A program made the translations under genes and the position numbers. From a bacterium (GTDB lineage Bacteria > Desulfobacterota > Binatia > HRBIN30 > CADEER01): a stretch of DNA of 64,000 nt. How positions within the stretch are numbered: the stretch's first letter is position 1; every line of letters begins with the position of its first letter. The stretch spans positions 744,001-808,000 of the forward strand of contig JAHBUY010000002.1 of NCBI GenBank assembly GCA_019637795.1. The letters are read 5' to 3'. This document shows, in pieces, positions 57,631 through 64,000 of the stretch. The notes under the pieces are model-generated. The model did not search any database and was not told the DNA's origin. It saw nothing but the letters and a program-made list of their open reading frames with translations.

Positions 57631-58755
57631 ATGGCGCCAGGACAGCAACCTCCCGCCGACGGGCGCTTCCTCTGCGGCATCCACGAGCTGCTGGCACATG
57701 CGGCGCCGTACGTGCCGGATGGGTTGATCGATCCGGCGGCGTGGCGCCGGTTGGCCACGCTGCCGGGGCAGTTCCCGTCAGCGGGGGTGGTGGGGGCGTT
57801 CGAGTGTCGACTCGAGGCGGGCGCCTCGCAGATCGATTTCGAGGTGTGCATCACGCGCGACAGCGGCGGCCAGGAGGCGCTGGCCGCCGCCCTGCCGGAG
57901 CTCGCGAAGAGGATTGGCGACGACGACCCGCGTTGGGTGCGGACGGTGGAGTTCCTTCGCGACTGGGCCGATCCGCACTCCACGGTGGCGCAAGCCGCGC
58001 CCATCATCTGGCTGGAGCTCGATCTCGACGCGGCGAGGGACCGCGCGCCGGGGCCGTTCGCCATCGCGACGCTCGATCCGGCGCGTGCCTTCGACGATGA
58101 TCCCGAGACCGAGTCGGAGCGGGCGCGGGCGATCCAGGACGTCGTCGCCGCGTTGCACGGCGGCCCCCTCACCCCGGGCACGCAGCGCGCGTTCGATGAC
58201 TGCTTGGCCGCGCTGCCTCCGGCCGGGCGGCTGATGCACGTGGCGGTGCGCCCGGGCGACGGCGATTCGGCGGTGCGCATCATCCTGCAGATGCCATGGC
58301 CGAAGATGGTCGAGTACCTCGAGCGTGTCGGCTGGCCGGGCGACCGGGCGGAGTTGGCGGCGTGGCTGGAGGGCACCTGCCGCGGCACGCGCTTGCACTC
58401 GCTCAACCTCGATCTCACCGATCGCGTCGGACCGCGAATCGGCGTCGAGTACCACCATGGAACAGCGACGCCGGAATGGGCGTTCCTGCTCGACGCGCTC
58501 GAAGAGCGCGGCGCCTGCGCGCCGGAGCGGCGGGCGCAACTCGCCGCCTGGCCCTCGGCCGGCGCGGCGTCGGATGCCCTGGTCCGCGTCGAACGCGAGC
58601 TGCTGATCAAGGCGGTGTTCGCGCCGGAAGCGCCGTTGCGGGCGAAGGCCTATCTCGCCTTCACCCCGCGCCTGAACGTGGCCGCATTGTTCGCGGCCCG
58701 AGATGCTGCCGCGCCGGCGCTCACCGGCTCGTCCAGCGTCCGGGCGCGTACATAG
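57631..58755 (+). CDS. unknown cytoplasmic protein, last gene of the flavoprotein operon
   Basis: 374 residues from ATG 57631, 13 bases after the previous stop. Acidic, Ala/Asp-rich and globular, with no signal peptide or membrane segment. Notable stretches: [70 protein letters not shown] and [23 protein letters not shown]. No family recognised; similar WLEFDLD-type proteins may exist in peptide or natural-product loci, but I cannot confirm it. Its end overlaps the convergent kinase gene by 35 bases. Confidence 0.65.
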   Translation: MAPGQQPPADGRFLCGIHELLAHAAPYVPDGLIDPAAWRRLATLPGQFPSAGVVGAFECRLEAGASQIDFEVCITRDSGGQEALAAALPELAKRIGDDDPRWVRTVEFLRDWADPHSTVAQAAPIIWLELDLDAARDRAPGPFAIATLDPARAFDDDPETESERARAIQDVVAALHGGPLTPGTQRAFDDCLAALPPAGRLMHVAVRPGDGDSAVRIILQMPWPKMVEYLERVGWPGDRAELAAWLEGTCRGTRLHSLNLDLTDRVGPRIGVEYHHGTATPEWAFLLDALEERGACAPERRAQLAAWPSAGAASDALVRVERELLIKAVFAPEAPLRAKAYLAFTPRLNVAALFAARDAAAPALTGSSSVRART

Positions 58756-61700
58756 CCGCCCAGCGCTCGGGGACGCGGATGCCGCGCGCGGCGATCGCGT
58801 CGCGCGCGGCGGACCGCAGCGCCCCGCCATTTGCGCCCCGCAGCTCGGCCCGGCGGTAGCGCGCCACGGCCGCGTGCAGGGCCATGTCGTGCCGTTCGGC
58901 CGCGGCGATGACTTCCGCGAGGCGGGCAGTGGCCTCCTGGGCATCGCCTCGGGTCGCCGCCACGCCCGCCTCCAGCATGGCGGCATGGACGGTGGCGTCG
59001 CCGCGCCCCTCGCGCCGCAGGCCGCGCGCATCGGCCGCCGCGGCGCGGAGGAGCGCGTCGTCACCGCCGCACTGGGCGACGGCGAGCGCCAGGCGACCGC
59101 GCAGGCTCAGCGCATCGACGCGCGCCAGCGACACGCGCAACAGGTGGGCGCGCCGCGCCGCCGGCCAGGCTGCGAGCAGGCGCGCGTGGGCCTGGCGCGG
59201 ATCGCCGTCGTAGAGATCGCACATCGCTTCCTGGCGAATGGCGTACAGGTGCTGCAGGTGGAATCCCTTGTCCGACCACGCCTCCCAGGTGCGGCGCGGG
59301 AACAGGCGGGCGCCGGCGACGTCATCGCGGGCCAACAGCGCGGTCGACATGTGCTGCGACCCCATCGCCTCGGCGAGGCGGTCGCGCAGCACCGCGCCGG
59401 ATTGCAGCAGCTCGGCCGACCGCTGCTCGACCGCGGTGAGGTCGCCGATCTCCTCGACCGAGCGCAGCGGGATGCCGCGGCCGATGTTGCATTCGAACGC
59501 GACGCCGCGACAGGCCTCGACGAGCACGCGCACGCCGGCGTCGGAGCGCTCGATCGATTCCTTCCAGCGGCCCTGCAGCATCGCGACCTGGCCGAGCGAC
59601 ACGTCGATGATGCCGCGCAGCAGCGCGGAGCCGGTCTCGCATTCGAGCGCCTGGGCCTGCGCGACCATGCGTTGGCCGAGGCGCGCCAGGGCGCTGCCGC
59701 CGACGACGAGCAGCGAGCCGCCAACCAGCGACAACGCGCAGCCCAAACGGACGCGGTCGTTGGCCCGCCGCGCGTGGCGGAGCGCGGCGAGCGAGAAGTA
59801 GACGCCGCGCGGCGGGTCGATGTCGACGAAGCCCTTGCCCGCCGAGTAACACGCCTCGGCGCGCAGCGCGTCCGGTTCGTTCGCGCGGTCCGGTTGTTCC
59901 GCGAAGCCCCCCAGCGCGAAGCGCGCGACGTGCCATGCCGCGCCCAGCATTGCCCCGGTCTGACTGCGCGGATAGCGCAGCCCGAGCTCGCGCAGCACCG
60001 CCGAGAGGACGTGGACGCCGTCATCGATGCGTCCCGCCGCGAGGAGGTGCTCGGCGGCGCGGCGCCGTAGATTGATTCCGTCGCGCGGGGCGGCGTGATC
60101 CGCCGCCGCCAGGAGCACCTGGGCGCCGTCGAAGAAGCGCGCCGCGTTGGCCAACGCATCGCCCTCGCGTGTCAGCAGCACGCGCGTCCAGTTGGCATCG
60201 CGCGTGTCCCACTCGCGCGCCTGCCGGTAGAGCTCGGCGGCGCGCACGAAGGCGAGGGCGTCGGCGGCCTTGTCGGCGGCCGCGACGGCATAGTCCGCCG
60301 CCTTCGCCATGGCGCCGGCGCCGCGGAAGTGCTGTGCCAGGACCTCGGGCTCGGCGCGCCCGGAGGCCTCGAAGGCGCGGGCGAGATCATGGTGGCATTG
60401 CGCTCGCGCCTCGGCGTCGAGCTCGGCGACCACGGATTCGCGGATGCGATCGTGGTACGCCTCGAGCCCGGGCCGCTCGCCGAGCGTCGTGCCGCGCAAC
60501 AGCGATTCCGTTTCCAGGCGCGCGACCAGCGGCCGGCCGGGCTCGCCCTGCCGCGCGGCGTCCAGGACGACGCTGCGATCGATCGGGCCACCGGCGACCG
60601 CGACGAGCTCGACGATGCGGCGTTGCGCGGCCGGCAGGCGATCGAGGCGGGCGCGGATGACGTCCCGCAGGTCGACGGCCGGCAGCTCCGCCGACTCGTC
60701 GGCATCCGCGAAATGCCAGGCGAGCGCCGAGAGCAGGAATGGCGAGCCGCCCGATTGCGCCGTGAGGCGCGACAGCATCGCAGCCGAACGCGAGGCGGCG
60801 GGACACAAGTGGCTCGCCAGCTCCTGCGCCGCGCTGTCGCGCAGCGGGCCGACCTCGATCTGCTGCACCCGCGGGCTCGCCGGATCCCCCGCAAGCTGCT
60901 CGAGGACGCGCAGCAGCGGGATGCCGTCGCGCTCCTCGCTGCGGTAGGTGAGCACCAGCATCACGGGCGGCGGGTCCGGCGGTCGCAGCAGCTCGCCGAT
61001 CAGCGCCGCGCTGTCGACGTCTCCCCACTGCAGATCGTCGATCCACACCACCAACGGGCGGGTGGCGGCGATGTTGACGAGCAGGGCGCGAAAGGCGGCA
61101 AAGGCGCGCCGGCGCAGCTCGAGCGCATCGAGTTGTTCGCGGCGCCGCGCCGCTGTCGCCCAGGCGGGAGCACGGGACAGGACCGGGAACACGCGCACCA
61201 AGGCATCGCCGTAGCGCGGCAGCAACGCGGCCGCCTCCTGGTCCGGCAGCGCCACCAGGTAACGGCTCAACGCATCGATGATGGGATCGAGCGCCTTGTA
61301 GGGCACCGATTCCTGCGGATGGCAGCGGCCGCGCAGCACCAGCGTCGTCCCACCGACTTCGAGATCGGCGGTGAATCGATGCACGAGCGCGGTCTTGCCG
61401 ATGCCGGATGTGCCGTGCACGCTGGCGACCGCCGCACCCCCGGCGACGGCCCTGTCGAACAGCGCCGCCAGCGTCGCGAGCTCCTGGTCGCGGCCGACCA
61501 GCTCGCGCGGTCGGCTCGGCGGAGCGTCCGGCGCCGCGTGCGTCGGGCGCGGCATGTCCGCGAGCACCTGATCGAGCGGCGGCCGCCGGCTCGGCTCGCG
61601 CTGCAGGAGGGCGCCGATCAGCGCCTCGACCGACTCGGGAACCTCGGGGGCGAGGTGGCGCGCCGGCACGGCGGCGGTCGCGGTCTTCTGCATGGCGATC

Positions 61701-62386
61701 TCGGCTGACGAACCGACGAACGGCAGGCGGCCGGTCACCGCTTCGAAGAAGACCACGCCGGTCGAGTAGAGGTCGGAGGCGCGGCCGACCTGCACCGACG
61801 ACAGTTGCTCGGGCGCGATGTAGGCGAACGTGCCCGCCACGGCGCTGGCCAGGGCCATGCGCCCATCGTCGTCGGCCAGCGCGGTGGCGAGATCGAAGTC
61901 GAGCAGGACGACGCGCCCGTCCGGCGTGACGCGGATGTTCGACGGCTTCACGTCGCGGTGCAGGCGTCCCGCTGCGTGAACGGCCGCCAGTCCGCGCAGC
62001 AGTTGCGGCGCCGCCGCGTGGAAGCGCGTCAGCCATCCCGCCGCCGGCGCTCCATCGGTCGTGCCGCGCACGTGCTCGACGAAGTCCACGCCATCGACGA
62101 ACTCCATGGTGAAGAAGCAGGTGTCATCGGTGACGAACAGGTCGTGCAACTGCACCAGATTGGCGTGGACGATCCCGGCGAGGGCGCGGAACTCGCCCTT
62201 GAGGCGAAAGATCTGCTCCGCCTCCAGATCGCGCAACGTCTTGAGCGCGACGACGGCGCCCGATTCGCTGTCGTGCGCCCGGTAGACCGTGCCCATGCTG
62301 CCCTCGCCGACCAGCTCGAGCGGCTGGAAGCGCCCCTTCGGGCCGAAGGCCCGAGGCAGCGACGCGCGATCCGGAGCACGCGTCAT
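58721..62386 (-). CDS. Ser/Thr protein kinase - AAA ATPase - TPR signalling protein
   Basis: 1221 residues from ATG 62386 ([20 protein letters not shown]). Kinase domain about 20-280: [25 protein letters not shown] (Lys), [28 protein letters not shown] (DFD replaces DFG), and [31 protein letters not shown]-like ATPase follows: [20 protein letters not shown] near residue 325 and [20 protein letters not shown]. From about 600 to the end are TPR-like helices ([38 protein letters not shown]). This architecture is common in myxobacterium-like bacteria as large multi-input switches. Divergent from the GAF-AAA+ regulator. Confidence 0.88.
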   Translation of the reverse strand: MTRAPDRASLPRAFGPKGRFQPLELVGEGSMGTVYRAHDSESGAVVALKTLRDLEAEQIFRLKGEFRALAGIVHANLVQLHDLFVTDDTCFFTMEFVDGVDFVEHVRGTTDGAPAAGWLTRFHAAAPQLLRGLAAVHAAGRLHRDVKPSNIRVTPDGRVVLLDFDLATALADDDGRMALASAVAGTFAYIAPEQLSSVQVGRASDLYSTGVVFFEAVTGRLPFVGSSAEIAMQKTATAAVPARHLAPEVPESVEALIGALLQREPSRRPPLDQVLADMPRPTHAAPDAPPSRPRELVGRDQELATLAALFDRAVAGGAAVASVHGTSGIGKTALVHRFTADLEVGGTTLVLRGRCHPQESVPYKALDPIIDALSRYLVALPDQEAAALLPRYGDALVRVFPVLSRAPAWATAARRREQLDALELRRRAFAAFRALLVNIAATRPLVVWIDDLQWGDVDSAALIGELLRPPDPPPVMLVLTYRSEERDGIPLLRVLEQLAGDPASPRVQQIEVGPLRDSAAQELASHLCPAASRSAAMLSRLTAQSGGSPFLLSALAWHFADADESAELPAVDLRDVIRARLDRLPAAQRRIVELVAVAGGPIDRSVVLDAARQGEPGRPLVARLETESLLRGTTLGERPGLEAYHDRIRESVVAELDAEARAQCHHDLARAFEASGRAEPEVLAQHFRGAGAMAKAADYAVAAADKAADALAFVRAAELYRQAREWDTRDANWTRVLLTREGDALANAARFFDGAQVLLAAADHAAPRDGINLRRRAAEHLLAAGRIDDGVHVLSAVLRELGLRYPRSQTGAMLGAAWHVARFALGGFAEQPDRANEPDALRAEACYSAGKGFVDIDPPRGVYFSLAALRHARRANDRVRLGCALSLVGGSLLVVGGSALARLGQRMVAQAQALECETGSALLRGIIDVSLGQVAMLQGRWKESIERSDAGVRVLVEACRGVAFECNIGRGIPLRSVEEIGDLTAVEQRSAELLQSGAVLRDRLAEAMGSQHMSTALLARDDVAGARLFPRRTWEAWSDKGFHLQHLYAIRQEAMCDLYDGDPRQAHARLLAAWPAARRAHLLRVSLARVDALSLRGRLALAVAQCGGDDALLRAAAADARGLRREGRGDATVHAAMLEAGVAATRGDAQEATARLAEVIAAAERHDMALHAAVARYRRAELRGANGGALRSAARDAIAARGIRVPERWAAMYAPGRWTSR

Positions 62387-62486
62387 GGCGTCGTCCGCGG
62401 TCGGACGCGCCGAGGACGCGGCACCCCGATTGCGACCGGACGCCGCTCGCGTGTTCTGCCCGCCGCCGGAGACATCGACGCTACGG

Positions 62487-62554
62487 CTAGAGCATCCGCC
62501 ACCCCGATGGCAACGGAAGCGATCTGCGTTCACATCCTCGGCCCGATGCTCTAG
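62487..62554. repeat. 10-bp perfect inverted repeat in the divergent promoter region
   Basis: CTAGAGCATC (62487-62496) and GATGCTCTAG (62545-62554) are exact reverse complements 48 bases apart, between the divergent kinase (start 62386) and regulator (start 62566) genes. The right arm ends 11 bases before the regulator ATG. Could be a DNA-loop operator for both genes or a pair of dispersed-repeat ends. Confidence 0.5.
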
Positions 62555-62565
62555 GACGGACCGCG

Positions 62566-64000
62566 ATGCATCGCGACGAGGAGGACCCGGCGGCGGCGCG
62601 CCTGCTCGCGGAGCACGCGCTCTACCGGCGCCTGCTCGAGCTCGGACTGCGCGAGGACCTCGAATCGTTCCTCGCCGAGGCTCTGGCGCTGCTCGTCGAG
62701 GCCGGCGCCGCCCAGCGCGGCTACGTGGAACTGTTCGATGACGACGAGGCGGACGAGCAGCCGCGCTGGTCCACCGCGCACGGCTTCTCTCGCGAGGAGA
62801 TGGCCGACGTGCACGCCCTCATCTCCTCCGGGATCATCGCCGCCACCCTGGCGAGCGGAGAGACGGTGATCACGGCCTCCGCGCTCGGCGACCCCCGCTT
62901 TCGCGACCGGCCGAGCGTGCAGCGGGGGCGGATCGAGGCCGTGCTGTGCGCGCCGATCGGCCGCGAGCTGCCGTGCGGCGCCATGTATCTGCAGGGGCGC
63001 CACCAGTCCGGTCCATTCACGGAACACGACCAGTCGCGGGTCGAGCTCTGCGCTCGGCACCTGGCGCCGGTCGCGCGTCGCCTGCTCCATCAACGGCGCG
63101 ACGGCTCGCGCGACGATCCGACGGCGACGCCCCGCAAGCGGCTGCGGGCCGATGGCGTGGTCGGGCGCAGTGCGGCCCTCGCCGCCGTGCTCGAGCAGGT
63201 CGCCCTCGTTGCCCCGCTCGACGTGTCGGTGTTGCTGACCGGGCCGTCGGGAACCGGCAAGACGCAACTGGCGCGCGTGCTGCACGACAGTGGACCACGT
63301 GCCGGCCGCCCATTCGTCGAGCTGAATTGCGCGGCGTTGCCGGACATGCTGCTGGAGAGCGAGCTGTTCGGCGCCGCCGCCGGCGCGCATTCGACCGCGA
63401 CGCGCCGCATCGAGGGCAAGGTGGCCGCCGCGGAGGGCGGGTCGTTGTTCCTCGACGAGGTGGGCGAGCTGTCGGCGTCGGCGCAGGCCAAGCTGCTCCA
63501 GTTGCTGCAGTCCAGGAGCTATTTCCCGCTCGGCGACGCGCAGCCGCGGCATGCCGACGTGCGGATCATCGCCGCGACCAACGGCGATCTGCGCCGCGCC
63601 GTCATCGAGCGGCGCTTTCGCGAGGACCTGTTGTACCGCCTGGAAGTGGTGCCGGTGCGGGTGCCGAGCCTGGCCGAGCGCCGCGAGGATCTCGGCGAGC
63701 TGGCCGAGGCGTTCTGCGAGCAGGCGTGCAGACGCCATCGCCTGCCACGGCTGACGATTTCGCATAACGCGCTGCGCGCGCTGCGCGCGGCGGAGTGGCC
63801 GGGAAACGTGCGGCAGTTGGCGCACGCCGTCGAGGCCGCCGCCATCCGCGCCGCCGGGGCGGCGGCCGAGCGCATCGAGCCGACGCACTGCTTCCCCAAC
63901 GGCGGGCATGCGCGCGACGGAGGAACCGACCTGACGTTCCAACAGGCGACGCAGCGCTTTCAGGCGGGTCTGCTCGCCGACATGCTCGCCGAGACGGGGT
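62566..64000 (+). CDS. GAF-AAA+ (sigma-54-activator-type) regulator, cut by the right edge
   Basis: At least 478 residues from ATG 62566 with no stop before the edge. GAF domain about 25-175 ([44 protein letters not shown]). AAA+ domain from about 205: Walker [59 protein letters not shown], Walker [28 protein letters not shown], then [19 protein letters not shown] and [20 protein letters not shown]. The usual GAFTGA loop reads GAHSTA, so sigma-54 contact may be lost. A Fis-type DNA-binding end may be starting at the edge ([20 protein letters not shown]). Paired with the divergent kinase gene. Confidence 0.85.
   Translation, partial: MHRDEEDPAAARLLAEHALYRRLLELGLREDLESFLAEALALLVEAGAAQRGYVELFDDDEADEQPRWSTAHGFSREEMADVHALISSGIIAATLASGETVITASALGDPRFRDRPSVQRGRIEAVLCAPIGRELPCGAMYLQGRHQSGPFTEHDQSRVELCARHLAPVARRLLHQRRDGSRDDPTATPRKRLRADGVVGRSAALAAVLEQVALVAPLDVSVLLTGPSGTGKTQLARVLHDSGPRAGRPFVELNCAALPDMLLESELFGAAAGAHSTATRRIEGKVAAAEGGSLFLDEVGELSASAQAKLLQLLQSRSYFPLGDAQPRHADVRIIAATNGDLRRAVIERRFREDLLYRLEVVPVRVPSLAERREDLGELAEAFCEQACRRHRLPRLTISHNALRALRAAEWPGNVRQLAHAVEAAAIRAAGAAAERIEPTHCFPNGGHARDGGTDLTFQQATQRFQAGLLADMLAETG

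Noticed and set aside
57631..58755. Continuation of the kinase operon
   Set aside because: It is on the opposite strand and convergent with the kinase, while tightly spaced with the three genes upstream.

Overview
The window is high-GC DNA from a Gram-negative bacterium. It carries KDO synthesis genes (kdsA, kdsB, kdsD) and two lipid A acyltransferases of the LpxL type. Several secreted proteins have dockerin-like loops of the form C-x-G-D-C-x-x-D followed by IDEL, or Thr/Pro linkers, or disintegrin-like Cys repeats. That mix, together with a WS/DGAT enzyme and a Ser/Thr-kinase/ATPase protein, suggests a deltaproteobacterium-like or Binatota-like environmental lineage. The taxonomic call is inference only.

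Left part (1-22.8 kb): a gene-decay and mobile-element zone. It begins with a DUF499 ATPase that runs off the left edge. A graveyard of fragments follows: a DUF35 protein, a thiolase, a phage DUF2163 protein and a fumarase tail. Intact islands stand between them: a sulfatase, an operon of a 2-TM protein with a caspase-TM-FGE protein, a quinone reductase, a cupin, GDP-fucose synthase and a DUF2961 protein. Eight copies of one IS91-like (HUH rolling-circle) element or its remnants are scattered through this zone. They share one left boundary carrying a stem-loop and have very different right boundaries, as expected for one-ended rolling-circle transposition. The copies interrupt or truncate a dockerin-like gene, a DUF288 glycosyltransferase and an unknown gene. 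One lies at the seam of a segmental duplication of the DUF2961 gene.

Middle part (22.8-42.5 kb): mostly intact single genes and short operons. These are a secreted alpha/beta hydrolase, a wax-ester/diacylglycerol acyltransferase, a DUF11/Cys-repeat surface protein, a tandem UspA protein, a CPA1 antiporter, a GMC-like oxidoreductase with a translationally coupled partner, a TIGR00027-type methyltransferase and a Gly-rich membrane protein with a lectin-like end. Then comes an overlapping three-gene operon, LuxE-like, LuxC-like and class-III aminotransferase. It predicts acyl activation, reduction to aldehyde and transamination to an amine. A secreted protein with ELWxSDGT repeats follows.

Right part (42.5-64 kb): the KDO/lipid A genes lie in two blocks. 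One is kdsA-kdsD-lpxL-like-ferritin-like-lpxL-like (46994 to 42551) and the other is kdsB-pyrG (53655 to 51249). Between them sit a secreted protein, a TPR protein and a membrane protein. Next comes a compact plus-strand operon (54072-58755): a GGR-type flavoprotein, a HAD-like/M28 peptidase fusion, a small protein and an unknown protein. The window ends with a divergent signalling pair: a protein kinase-AAA ATPase-TPR protein and a GAF-AAA+ regulator with a non-canonical GAFTGA loop that is cut by the right edge.

The most promising undescribed systems are the caspase-FGE operon, the LuxE-LuxC-aminotransferase operon, the flavoprotein/HAD-M28 operon and the diiron protein embedded between the two lipid A acyltransferases. 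No tRNA, rRNA or CRISPR array was seen.
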